In this document: in pieces, positions 22,509 to 33,512 of the stretch | How positions within the stretch are numbered: the stretch's first letter is position 1 | Layout: each line of letters begins with the position of its first letter | NCBI GenBank assembly: GCA_039720395.1 | Contig: CM077823.1 | Coordinates: 12,976,107 to 13,040,106, forward strand | DNA length: 64,000 nt | Direction of reading: 5' to 3' | Source of the DNA: Liquidambar formosana | Taxonomy: Eukaryota > Streptophyta > Magnoliopsida > Saxifragales > Altingiaceae | The notes under the pieces: generated by a model | Told to the model about the DNA's origin: nothing | The model's input: the letters and a program-made list of their open reading frames with translations, nothing else | Databases searched by the model: none | Position numbers and translations under genes: made by a program

Positions 22509-23763
22509 CTAGGAGTCCGGAGTTGAATCATCAGTTGCCAGAGGAACACTGGGTGCCAAAGAGGCAATGGAGGCCTGTAGAATCTTGAGAGCGTCATCCT
22601 ATTCAGCCTGTTTATTCTTAATCACACTCAATTCATTCTTGATATCCTCAAGAGAATGAAAGATAGAGAGAAGGTGGTCCTTGGAAGAAAGAATGGAAGG
22701 ATCAGAAGAAGAAGAGGGGATATCTGGTTGAGGAGGAGGAATGAAGTCAGAGGGATTGACATCATCCATGAAGGCATCCTCAGTGGGAGGAAGCACAGAG
22801 AAGGAGGAGGGTAGAGAAATTGTCTTTTTCACCCAAATATCATTGACTTTGTGATAACCCATACGACTCATTAACCCAGGAGTGAAGTCATCAAGTAAAG
22901 AGGGAGTGTATTTCTTTACATCAGTGAAGGGAATACCAAAGTGAGAAAATATGGTAATGAGTGCACCACCATAAGGCATCACTCCATTTTCCTTATCCAC
23001 ACAAAATTTCATGTGATGGATCATCAAATGGCCAAGGTCAAAATGGACACGTTTAAGGAAATACTAAAGAAGTCCAACATCAAGAAAGGACACGTGGTCC
23101 TTACTCCCACCTCGAGGCAAAAAGTTATAAATTAGAAGTTTATGAAGAATATTTCACTCAAGTGTCAATGCTTTGGCTTTAGGCTTGTAAACTTGAGGAA
23201 TAGTTGGGTCACCACACAATAAATGGGTTGCTTCAAGTTTGTTAAAACCAGGAAAAAAAGGCCAAGCTTTGGTTTCAATAAAAGATAAAGCATTTGCAGG
23301 AGCATGAAAAATATTACAAAATAAATCACAGTTTAAGTTGATTTCTTTGCCCAGCACATATGAAGAACATTCATCAAACTCTTCAAAGGTTAGATGAGCA
23401 TAAAAAGTAGTGATGAGGGTATGATAGGAGGGATTTTTAAGAGAAATAAAATAAATAAGTCCCATGTAATCAAACATTTTACGAAAGGAAAACTGAGGAA
23501 AGAAATCAAATTCAAAGATTTTAGGATGAATAATGGTACGATTAAGAAAAACCTTGAAGTACCAAACTTCAATTTCCTTGGAGTGGTAGAAAGGAGGCTC
23601 TGTCTCTTCTGGTGGTTCAGATTCTAAGGGTTGATCCGTCGGTTGGGGAAGAAGATCTTGACATGCCTTGGTGCGTGGTTCCACTAACTCCTCACCTGAA
23701 TCATGGTAGGAAGAAGAAGAGTCTTCGTCAGAGGGGGTTAGTTCTCTTCGCTGTCCCTTTTTC
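22509..23763 (-). pseudogene. Copia third ORF, C-terminal part (putative plant transposon protein-like / env-like)
   Basis: Continuation of the frame that starts at 44516 on the other side of the gypsy insertion. Ignoring the gypsy element and one GTTCC copy, the frame is unbroken across the junction and the whole ORF would be 457 codons. The N-terminal half is Lys/Ser/Pro-rich. The middle (around 23.6-23.2 kb) has FEFDFFPQFSF, YHTLITTFYAHLTFEEFDE and NIFHAPANALSF. After it come YFLKRVHFDLGHLMIHHMKF and MPYGGALITIFSHFGIPFTD. This resembles the retroelement-associated putative plant transposon protein domain and occupies the place of the env-like ORF of SIRE elements. In-frame stops are at 23156-23154, about 23063, and 22601-22599. 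The natural end is probably the TAG at 22511-22509. Confidence 0.75.
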
Positions 23764-26033
23764 GTTCCTGTGGACCCTAAAAAGAGGCCCACAAGAGGGT
23801 TTAAAAGGAAAGGAGTCGCCACCTTATTTTTTAAAGGAAACAAGGAAAACCCTAAAAAACAGTTTTGTTTTAGGAAAACAAAAGAATGACTCCATGTTTA
23901 AAAATGGTAAGGCAAAAGATCTTTTGGAAACCAAAGAAATCGGGGATTCAGAGGCTAAGTTACGATATGGGAAGGTTCTAGGCAAAGCCTATAGGCACCC
24001 ATATCGCCCTAAACGGTCTCTTAATTTAATTGGGCCAAATTAAAGTCTTAATCACACATCAATTAACAATTATCATCACAAGACAGCATGCATATCATCT
24101 ATTCATTCATCCATATAAGCAATTAAATCAAAGGAAAACAGAAAAAAGAAAGAGGGGGGAGAAAACCTAGGATACTTAGTATCCTAGGGCGGACTTGAAC
24201 CTCACGAAGAGCGCCTACAGTACCATGTATGGAAATACATGGATCAAAGTCCACGTAGTTCGAAAGGGAATAGGGTTATAACCTAATCAAGGCCTATGGT
24301 AAACCCTAAGTTTCCTTTCAAGTAAAACATGGTAAGTTTCCAAAATAAATGATTCTCAAAAGATTCTTGGTAAATATAGAATTTGATAAAGATGGAAACT
24401 TTGATTTAAAAGGTATTTTTTTTATTGAAAGGATACTCTAGAATCTACCATATCCCTCTATTAGGAAACAACCCTAGGGGGGAGAACGGGAAAGTTTCAA
24501 GGAAAGGAAAGAAGGGTGAATTGGGGCACCCTCATACCCTACTTACCTTAAGCAAAAGCAACCTGTCAAAGTAACCACCCTATTGCATAGGGTAATTACC
24601 TTATTTGTAAGATTTCATCTCACAATAGCCAAAATAACCACCCCACATTGGTGGGGTAGTTGCACCTGTTGTACCTGTCAAAGCACCTACAACTTCCATG
24701 CAAAGAACACCAAAAATACCAACCAACCAGGCTAGATTCCAAATCAAGCCATTATCATGCTTAAACATAAGCAAACACATGCTCAAAATATCATATCAAG
24801 GACAAATAACAGATCTGGATAGAATTGAAATAAGTCTTAAAATCAACCACAAGTCATGCAACAACATGAATCATAAGCTAACTAAAACCCTAATTCAACC
24901 CTGCATGCAATGACATGCAAAAAACCCTAAAATCAACTATATGAATGCTAGAAATAACATAGTTACCTAATATGGAACACATATGCAGCAACTACAGAGA
25001 AAATCCCTAACTAATCATGCTATATGCAACTTTCCTAATACAAGGATGAATGAAACCCTAGAATCACACTAGTGCATAATATTCCATGAAATAACCCTAA
25101 ATCATGCAAAACAGAATATGAGCAGCATTCTAACCATGCATATTAATCAATGGAATGATCCACACATGATAAAGACATAGACTTTCAGCATGAAATAAAG
25201 CTATTCTAAGCATAAACTCAATTTCAGCACTAAGGAAACCCTAGAATCCCAAACATTCAGTAAATCGCATGGAATAGCATCCTAGCATACTAAACAGCCC
25301 ACAAATATCATCCTAAACATGCATACTAGCTAATGGAAACAACAAAATACAATAAAAACATAAGCTTTAATATGCAAAAGAGTTATTTCATGCAGAAAAC
25401 CAATTTCAGCACTAAGGAAACCCTAGAGTCCCAAACATACAGTAAATCACATGGAATAGCATCCTAGCATACTAAACAGCCCATGAATATTATCCTAAAT
25501 ATGCACACTAGCTAATAGAAGCAATAAGACATGATAAAGACAAACTTGAACATGAAATAATGACTATTCCATGTAAAACCCTAGAAAAGACTCTAAAAAA
25601 CCCTAAAAACACAAACACTCATAAAACCACATAGAATGACATTATATCATGCAAAACCAGCCATAAACAATATCCTAATCATGTATTCTAAGCATTAGAA
25701 GCATCAACACATGATAAAACGATAAGCTTTAAACATGAAGTAATGCAAAGCTATGCAAAAACCCTAGTTTGAATGAAAGAGAGAAAGGGGAAGGGGTATA
25801 CCTATGGTGGCTGCTGTAGAGAGTCCTCCTCCTCTTATGTGCTACTGGAAACCACCTCCTTTAAGCCTTCAAGCAATGTTCCAGCCCTCCTTCAAGCTCT
25901 CTCTCTCACTCTCTCATTCAAAATATAGGTTAAACTACCCTAAGGATGGCTGCCATAGCCTCCAAGTCTCACACATGCCTCACACTTCAGAAATTGCCTC
26001 CCCAGTCCCTCCTATTGCTGAAGTATAAGGGGG

Positions 26034-26041
26034 TATTTATA
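26034..26041 (-). promoter_or_regulatory. LTR TATA box
   Basis: TATAAATA on the minus strand, in CCTATAAATACCCCC. Its equivalents are at 43425-43418 in the 5' LTR, 49722-49729 in a related solo LTR and 63080-63073 in a diverged one. In each case a large palindrome lies about 182-193 bp upstream. Confidence 0.7.
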
Positions 26042-26226
26042 GGGATTGAGGGGAAACCTTCAATGGTTGGGATTAAAACCCTAGGGATTGATCCAAGGGC
26101 TCTTAGAGGTTCCCTTGGGACTCAAGTAGGTCAAATAGGGCTGAAATTAGGGTTAAATGGCGGCTGGAGGCGAGCAAATCCGAGGAAATAGGGAGGGAGC
26201 CGCGTCAAAGCTCAAAAAAGGAAAGT

Positions 26227-26310
26227 GGCTCGGGTGACCACCTGGGGCTGGGCAGCTAGCCGCCTGGGCCCAAGCGGCTAGCCGCCCAAGCCTGGGTGGT
26301 CACCCGAGGC
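26227..26310. promoter_or_regulatory. Large palindrome in the 3' LTR promoter region
   Basis: An imperfect palindrome of about 84 bp: outer arms GGCTCGGGTGACCACC and GGTGGTCACCCGAGGC, inner arms with GCTAGCCGCC and GGCGGCTAGC-like blocks. Equivalents are at 43611-43693, 28369-28452, 31661-31720, 49452-49536 and, with a different centre, 63262-63319. Confidence 0.85.
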
Positions 26311-27017
26311 CATGTCATCTTATGCCCAAATTTGACCCCCTTCGACTTCCAAATGTGTTTCATGGCCCAAATGAACTCCGATTTTGACGAAACGAAAGCC
26401 AAAACGACCATGTTTCGAAGGGGAATGTAATTTGAGTCACTTGAGGGCAAGAAACCCTAGCCATGGCTGCATGGTTGGGTCCTAAAAAGGTGGTTAACTG
26501 CTATGCCTCACCTTTGCTTAGCTTAGGCATGCACATAGGGTCGCACCGAATGCTTTCTAATTCGAAATTCAACCTCCCTAAACACATTTGGGGATGAAAT
26601 TAAGACTAATCAAGGTCGAATGAGTAGTCATAGAGTGAAAATCATGAACCAATTTGGGCTAACCCGAAGTAGGTCTCTTAGCCAACCTGAGCCTTAGTTG
26701 AGCCATTCTAATCCCGAACCATCAATTCATCGAATTAAACCCACAAATACCTCAAATACAACCATATGAACTCCAATTGGCAACTTGGAGATCATTTCAA
26801 GGTCAAATGAAAAGTTTGTGACCTAAAAGACGATTATGCCCCTCAAGTCACAAAAGTTCTTATTAACCCTCAAGATCAACTCCAAATCGAACCAAAATTC
26901 ATACACACCATCCTTAGGACCCTAGAAACTCAATGCAAAAGACTAGACTCAAAAAGGAAACAAAAAGACACATGTAATGACAAACCCTAGCTAAGGTGGC
27001 AAAAATGGGGTGTGACA

Positions 27018-27027
27018 GAAGCCCCTC
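27018..27027 (-). other. Gypsy polypurine tract
   Basis: Minus strand GAGGGGCTTC abuts the 3' LTR start TGTCACACC. It is similar to the AAAAGAGGGGCAAC tract of the older Tat element at 19205-19192. Confidence 0.65.
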
Positions 27028-27240
27028 ATTGGTAAGCAAGTTTCACTTGCGAACCAATGACCCAAAGAACAACCCATTTTTGCCCGGGGAATTGATTTCA
27101 TCAAGACCCACTGGGGAAAAGAGGGTGATCATATCATTGAATTCTTCGAATTCATCATACACAAGCACAAAGGTACTCCTCACAAGTTCTACAGAACTCT
27201 TCTCATACTGCATACCAGTTTCACTGGGGGACAAGATGAG

Positions 27241-27480
27241 GTATCCACAGCTTACATCGAACTTCGTTCGATGAAAGGTCTTCTCATACTACACCAGTGA
27301 CAACTGGTGAATAATACGAGGTATCCATAGCTTACACCGAACTTCGTTCGATGAAAGGTCTTCCCATACTATGCCAGTGACAACTGGTGAATAATACGAG
27401 GTATCCATAGCTTACATCAAACTTCGTTCGATGAAAGGTCTTCCCATACTATGCCAGTGACAACTGGCGAATAGTACGAG
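27241..27480. repeat. Three 80-bp tandem repeats in the gypsy 3' untranslated region
   Basis: GTATCCAYAGCTTACA starts units at 27241, 27321 and 27401. Each unit contains the small palindrome TCGAACTTCGTTCGA and an inverted CCAGTGACAACTGG. The units differ at only a few bases. A partial, more diverged unit precedes at about 27185. Confidence 0.92.
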
Positions 27481-27504
27481 GTAACACTACGCCATCAAGG
27501 CTAT

Positions 27505-27940
27505 CTCAAAACATGAGAAAGATACATCCTTCTCATATTCAAACCATCAAGGTTATCATTCAAATATCAAGGTAATCACATAACACGAGAAAGATCACGT
27601 CCTTCTCTTGCTCAAACCGTCAAGGTTATCACTCAATTGTCAAGGTAATTCACATAACACGAGAAAGATCACGTCCTTCTCTTGCTCAAATCAATCAAGG
27701 TAAACACATACCACAGGAAAGATTACATCTTTCGAGTTATCAAGGTAAACATGCGACATGAGAAAGATCGCATCCTTCTCATATCAAACTCTCAAGGTGA
27801 ACACATAACATGAGAAAGATCGTGTCCTTCTCATAATCAAACCATCAAGGTAAACACAAATCATGGGAAAGATTTCAAGTCATCAAGGTAAGCATGTAAT
27901 CATGAGAAAGATTGCATCTTTCTCTCACTAAGTCATCAAG
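27505..27940. repeat. Minisatellite of hairpin units (ATGAGAAAGAT...TCCTTCTCAT)
   Basis: About eight irregular units, each with a GAGAAAGAT / ATCCTTCTC inverted pair followed by ATCAAGGTAA and an ACACATAAC block. Unit length varies around 50-65 bp. It lies between the 80-bp array and the first antisense gene. Confidence 0.8.
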
Positions 27941-28368
27941 ACAAAGGTAAGCTTCTACTTACCAACACTCAACGATCTCACCAAGTCATCTCACATGGAG
28001 GCTATTCATGCCTCAATTCAAACATCAACTCATATAGGAGACACATTCTCCTCATGAAAGCAATCATTCATATGCATATAGGGAAGGTATCTTTATCCCA
28101 AATGACAATGAATCATAGTGACATAGGAGGGAATTCATCCCTAACAATCAAAAATCATATGCATAGAGAGGGTTGTTCAACCCTACTAGCATGCCATGCC
28201 CGCACAAGGGCCACCAATGCAATCTCTTTCAAATCATTTCATGTCAAACAATGTCAAGATATTCACTCATTTTTCAACTCAAAACAAGCTTGAGATTTCA
28301 TCTCAAAGAGGGTTCAAAAGCGCGAATAGGTGAGCAAAGGCCAAACGGGCGCAACGGAGCGAGCAAGG

Positions 28369-28452
28369 GGGGGGTGACCACCTGGCTGCTGGTGGCTTGC
28401 CGCCCAAGCCCAGGCGGCTTGCCGCCCCAGGCTGGGCGGTTACCCGAGGCTA
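28369..28452 (+). promoter_or_regulatory. Palindrome upstream of antisense gene 1
   Basis: GGGTGACCACCTGG ... CTTGCCGCCC ... GGCGGCTTGCCGCC ... GGGCGGTTACCCGAGGC is the same module as in the LTR, with GCTTGCC in place of GCTAGCC. It ends about 20 bp before TTTTTAAA (28472-28479), a weak TATA candidate, and 292 bp before the ATG at 28745. Confidence 0.75.
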
Positions 28453-28744
28453 GGGCTGCCCAATTTGAGGGTTTTTAAACCCTTGACTCCCTATTTGTGC
28501 ACACACACACCCAATTCGAAAATAGAGAGTTTCTCTCTCTAGAAACTCATTCCATCTTCTCCAAACACTCACAAACACATTCTCAATCAAAGTTTCACTT
28601 GCAATTCAAGTTGTGTGCATGAAATAGCATCAAGAACAAGTCATTCAACAACAAAAACAAGCATCAATCATCAAGTTGCAAGATCAAATTCATCATCCTT
28701 CTTATCAAACCCATTTTTCTCACATACAAGCTCAACCACCAACA

Positions 28745-31411
28745 ATGGCTTCTAGCAATGATTCCAACATCAAGTATCCATATTATGTGATCAAGAAAAC
28801 ATACAAGGCACCAATCTATGATGAATCCCAAGACAAGGTGTTGCTTGAACCCAAGAAACATCTCTCATACCTCCATTCCCAACATGAGGTTAGTTCTTCC
28901 CAACTTAACATGTTTATCATGAAATCTTGACTTCTATTGGATAAAATGCATTCCCATGATCTTCTTTTGATTGTTTTCATCATTGTTGAGCCAAGTTCAT
29001 TGATTTGGCAAGGATTGAATGTGTAAAAAGCTTGTTTCCCAATGCTTGAGAAAAGATGCCCACCAAGTGTTTGATAAAATGCCAAAGAGACAAAAACATA
29101 TTCAATTCTTGAAAAATCAATTGGTTTGCATTGTAAAACAAAGTCAAATGGTCTTGGCAAGGATTTGGTATACAAAATCTTTCATCTTAATGCTTGTAAA
29201 CAAGTTACACACCAAGTGTTCGATAAAATGCCCAAAAGGCAAGCCCATGTTCAATCCTTACAAAATCAATGAATTTGAATACACAAAGTCATGGGCATTC
29301 ATTCCTAATTCATTTCATGAATCAAAACCCATATTTTAAAACTTTTGGAAAACCATTTGAAATCAATTACCAATGTATGCCCAACATCTCTATGTTTTCA
29401 ATGCTAACTCAATACACAATCTTTTGACATAGCCCGACTTCCAAAGTCTCCGTACAAGGACATCAATAAAGGGGCTCATCTCATGGTGGAGACATATGGA
29501 ACATGCCCAACCACGTGCTCGCAAGATAGTAAAGAAGGTGGGTTTTGGGCCCTTCCTAGATGCTCTATGGAACGAGCAATGGGATAGGCAAGCATTATTT
29601 GCCTTGACAGAGCTATGGTGGGACACCACCAACACTTTCCATTTTAGCTTCGGGGAGATGACCATGACTCCTAAGGACTTCACCATGATAACAGGGTTGA
29701 GCTTGAAAGGCAAGCGCTTGGAATACTATGAACAAGCCAACATGGATCAAAACTACATAGTAGCTCTACTTGGGGTGGAAGCGGAGTTAAGCCCAAAAGG
29801 TATGCGCCGTACTTGGCTCTACAACACCTTTGCCATTGTGGAAGAGAGCGAGGGGACGGATCCCAAATACATTGTGAGAGCTTTCTTGCTCTACATGATT
29901 TCATGTACCTTCTTTGCGGGCACCAATGACATGGCTTGACTAGAGTTGCTAGCTAGCATGGAGGATGTGAACAAAATTGGGAGATACAATTGGGGTGGGG
30001 CTGCTTTCGCAACCATGTATCGCTCCATGACTGACATGTCCCGAGGAGTTGCAAAAAACTTTGGGGGACTTCCTTTCGTTTGGGAGGTAACAAAGAACAT
30101 TCAATTCTCTATTATTTCCCGAAACTTAACACATACATGATTTCCTCTATATTTTTTCTTTTGATTTTCCACAGATATGGTACTACGAGTACCTGAACAT
30201 GTGTCGCCCAACTCTTGCTAGTGATGCCATGTCATGGCCCATCCTTCAAAATTACGCTCCATCTTGCTTGGCTACAAGAGCCTCCAATCGCCATGATTAT
30301 GCCCATGCAAGGGCATATCTTACCAGCTTGACTACTGATATGGTAGAATCTTTCTTTCTCCTTATCTTTTTTATCTTTCTTTTTTTCATTTCTCATTTTA
30401 AACTCAACAGGTGGAATGGGATCCATGGAGGCTGTAGGAGCATAGGCTACCCGAGAAGTACTCCTCCTGTTTGGAGTTGACAAGCAAAAGGGTCCTTTTT
30501 GAAGGCCCCACAAGTAGATGCTGGTATCTTGGGGAACGAGTCCTGAGGCAAGTCCGTGGAAACATGAATGCAGCTGTGACACCTTCCATGCCACCAAAGA
30601 ACATGAGGCACACTAGCCACCTAGTGGGGGATGAACTAGAAGAGGCTCTGAGGGGTTGGGATGCTGAGGGATTCACCTCCCCTCGCATAGAATACACTGC
30701 CTTCTGCCGACAATATCTGATGAATCCTAGGGTCACTGGTCTCCCACCTCAAGGGGTGAGCTCCCCAAACTCTTAAATTCTTTTTTAAGATCATAAGGAA
30801 GACTTCACTTGACAAACATTTGAATTTCAGGGTCGACGGGCAAGGGGACATAGCTCCACAGTTGGATCTGCCACTGGGATGACTTACAATGACGAGGATG
30901 AAGACCTTAAAGGAAATCAACCTCCACCCCTCCCACAACTAAATTGGTATGTGAACTTGTGCAGTGGGACAAAATTTGTGAAGACTGACATTACCCATCC
31001 ACCATTCGATGAATATCCCAAGATCGATCCATATTATGAGAATGTGAGTTCTAAACTCTTTCCTTCTTGAAATTGGATTCTTTCATTATTGTTAACCATG
31101 TTTATACTTTCCTAGGTTCCACGGGAGTATGCCCAGGAGTGCATTGAACTCAATGAAGGGTTGAGGAGGGATCTTGTGCGAATGAGTTTAGAGAACTCAG
31201 TTCTAGAAGCACGCTTAAATCCCCAAGTAAGTGATTATCTTATTAACTTTCAACTAGGATTGGCACCATTACCCTACTAACTTATTATCTTTCTTTGCAA
31301 CAGGCATCATCATCTAATCCACCATAGGATATGCCTCCTTCTAGAGCACCTCGTTTAGGACATGATGGAGCTGGGCCAAGTCGAAAGAGAAGGCCCACGG
31401 GAAATCATTGA
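28745..31411 (+). pseudogene. Antisense gene 1: plant mobile domain (PMD)-like, seven exons
   Basis: The exons are 28745-28888, 29433-30086, 30175-30342, 30411-30755, 30831-31043, 31116-31226 and 31304-31411. Each junction has GT/AG, and every exon length is a multiple of three. The product would be about 580 aa. Exon 2 has the PMD hallmark FSFGEMTMTPKDFTMITGLS, the family's TLEDVAxILGLP region, plus the preceding FGPFLDALWNEQWDRQ. Exon 6 is charged and helical (EYAQECIELNEGLRRDL). The C-terminus is basic (PSRKRRP). PMD proteins occur in transposons and in host silencing factors such as MAIN and MAIL1. Stops lie at 29937-29939, 30435-30437 and 31325-31327, so this copy is inactive. The gene is opposite to gag-pol, downstream of integrase. 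Confidence 0.8.
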
Positions 31412-31660
31412 GTTTCACTCATCTCTTGTTAGAAATGTTGGAATTTATTACTATTTTGTTATGTATTAATTAGGAATTTCAATTCCCAACCTTGAACCTT
31501 TATTATGGATACTTGATGAATCTATGTTGAACTTTATTGCAATGATATGATCTTGTATTGTGTGAAAAATGGGCTTAAAACAAGCACAAAAGAGTTAAAA
31601 CATCACAAAAGGGCCAAACAAAGGCATAACAAGGCAAAAATGGGCGAAACAAGACGGCGG

Positions 31661-31720
31661 CCTCGGGTGACCACCTGGGGCTGGGCGGCTAGCCGCCCAG
31701 GCCTGGGTGGTCACCCGAGC
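31661..31720 (+). promoter_or_regulatory. Palindrome upstream of antisense gene 2
   Basis: CCTCGGGTGACCACCTGGGG ... GGGCGGCTAGCCGCCC ... GGCCTGGGTGGTCACCCGAG is a shorter, cleaner version of the LTR palindrome, lacking one inner arm. It lies 87 bp upstream of a TATA box. Confidence 0.8.
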
Positions 31721-31806
31721 CCGAGGCGGTGTTTCGCCTGTTTTTAGGAAACTTCCTATTTTGACGGAATTCCACCTTCCAAAACACGGATTTCCGAATT
31801 TTTTCC

Positions 31807-31814
31807 TATAAAAG
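31807..31814 (+). promoter_or_regulatory. TATA box of antisense gene 2
   Basis: TATAAAAG, in TTTCCTATAAAAGCACATCC, lies 49 bases upstream of the ATG at 31863. It is a strong consensus in a sensible place for a plus-strand promoter inside the retroelement. Confidence 0.65.
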
Positions 31815-31862
31815 CACATCCAAGGGGTCTCAAACCCTACTAACATTCATTGGGAGGAAGTT

Positions 31863-33150
31863 ATGGAGGCCCTAGACAAACTCTTGAGTGATTTTCTGAA
31901 GGTTATGAGTGCAGAGGCAAGGAAGGAGTTCAAGCGCTACTGCTTGGATCCGTTGTTTTCTTTGATGCATGTGAAGCTTGAAACCACTCTTCTTACTGCT
32001 GCTACATATTTTTGGGATCCCCAACTTCATGTATTCCGTTTCAACTACGAAGAACTATGCCCAACAATGGAAGAGTTCTACGCTTTGTATGGAGTTTCAC
32101 CTGTAGGACCTTTCATCCTCCCTACTCCACGCTCAAGTTACTTAATTTTCTTCTCCAACTTCCTTGGGATTTCTCAACAAAAGGCCTCCATATTTGTGAA
32201 GGATCACATGGTGAATCTCATGGAAATAGCAACTTCCTTTTTGGCTCATGATAGCAAAGGTACCTTGAATTTCAACCTTACTACTCAACATGTTCTTGCT
32301 TTCTGCTTGGTTGGTCGCTTCCTTATCTCCACGGGGACTCTCTACGTCCCTATTCAAATATGTGAACTAATCCCTTTCATTCTTGAACATAACAACCTGA
32401 TTCCCATGGTGCTAGCTGAAACCCTCAACAGTTTAGACAAAGTTCATGATAATCCACAAGCCCCATTAGGAGGGAGCCCCATTCTACTGCAGATGTGGCT
32501 TTTTGAAAGGCTTAACTTCTTGTCTCTTACCACCATTAACCCATACAAACCTCAACATTACTGTTGCCGTCGAGTTGACCTCCCTGGTCAATTTTCTTTG
32601 AGGGAATAGGTTGGGCTACTTCCAAACACTCTCATGGCGAAACATTAAGTGGTTTGTCTTCATATGGGGATGCAAGGAACAAATTCTTCTCCGAACTTCT
32701 GGGTGTGCTATGGTCAAGCTCGTAGGGTTGAGATCAACTTCATTCTATTGGACTTCAAGAATCCTTCGTCAGATGGGTGCCATGCAAACCATACCTACTT
32801 CTGTGGTATTTGATTATTCTGTTGAACCTGTGGGCCCCATAATGGTTAAGTGGGCCAAGACTAGATGGACTGACCAACTGAAACTGACTTGAGTTGAGAA
32901 CACTGATGGGCCTTATGTCATGAGTCCTGAATACAAGACATGGTTGAAGACTAGCTTGGGTGAAAGAGAAACCATACGCAGGGGAAGGATTTATGACCTC
33001 GTCAAGGACACAAGACTCGGATTTTGCAGGGAAGACATTCTGGAAGCAGTGGAAGCAGCACATGCTCATGACTTGCGAAAGAAGCGAAGACTTGAAAGAA
33101 AGGAACAGAAAGCAAACCAAGAGACTCTGAAGAAAATCAAAAGGACTTGA
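31863..33150 (+). pseudogene. Antisense gene 2: PMD-like, single exon
   Basis: It opens with a 248-codon frame (31863-32609) containing FRFNYEELCPTMEEFYALYG, comparable to the LTPTLEEY... strand-helix of the PMD fold. It resumes in another frame at about 32611 with GYFQTLSW and, further on, RILRQMGAMQTIP, the typical PMD C-terminal R-Q-x-G-x-x-Q-x-I-P signature. It ends in a Lys/Arg/Glu-rich helix (LRKKRRLERKEQKANQ). The damage is a TAG at 32607-32609 with a frame change next to it, and a TGA at 32890-32892. About 430 aa when whole. It is probably a distant paralogue of antisense gene 1. Its 3' end converges on that of pol (33513). Confidence 0.75.
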
Positions 33151-33512
33151 AGACTTTAGAAATAGGATATCTATGGCATGTCAATAGTTCTTTATCTAAC
33201 ACCAATAAATTGCTTTGTCAATCAATTAGTTCTAAATTAATTGCCAATAATAATTCAATTTTGAGATTTGTTGTTGTGGTGTTGTTTGGACCGCACCCAA
33301 GGTAACTTTATGGGCTACCTACGTATCCCCATCCTTTTTTCAATTTTTTTCATTTTTTCTTTTCTTTTTCTTCTCTTTTTTTTTCTTTTCTTCTTTTCTC
33401 ATTTTTTTTTTTTTTTTTTTTTTTTTTTTAGGAATGGGGAATCAGGCCCTCGTAGTTCAAATGCCTTAACTTTTGCCTAGGCCGCCCTGATGGGTTTTCA
33501 ACCTAGCAGGCC
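33151..33512. other. Spacer between converging gene ends, with pyrimidine tract
   Basis: Non-coding. A T-rich run at about 33338-33430 is a pyrimidine tract on the plus strand and a purine tract on the minus strand. It may hold the 3' processing signals of antisense gene 2, but no clear signal was identified. Confidence 0.5.

Larger units (their letters stand above)
23769..27017 (-). repeat. Gypsy 3' LTR (3249 bp)
   Basis: It contains, in minus-strand order from 27017, the large palindrome (26310-26227), the TATA box TATAAATA (26041-26034), a region with several CCCTAGAAT/CATGCATA blocks, and a TGGCGACTCC motif (23821-23812) near the end. It matches 41153-44400 nearly base for base. All ORFs inside are non-coding shadows; they recur in both LTRs but have no homology. 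Confidence 0.96.

Noticed and set aside
23612..24043. 143-aa plus-strand frame at the LTR border
   Set aside because: It crosses from copia ORF3 antisense into the gypsy LTR, and the LTR part recurs in the other LTR; a chance frame.
24300..25800. Many CCCTAA/ACCCTAGA motifs suggesting interstitial telomere repeat
   Set aside because: They are dispersed, imperfect and identical in both gypsy LTRs, so they are LTR sequence.
27241..27480. CRISPR-like regular repeats
   Set aside because: Units are 80 bp, contiguous without unique spacers, and lie in a plant retroelement.
28745..33150. Independent host gene inserted in the retroelement
   Set aside because: Both genes lie between integrase and the polypurine tract, where Tat elements are known to carry antisense ORFs, and share palindromes with the LTR.
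33338..33430. T-run as a transposon poly-A tail (LINE/SINE end)
   Set aside because: It lies inside the gypsy element between two converging genes and has no element body attached.
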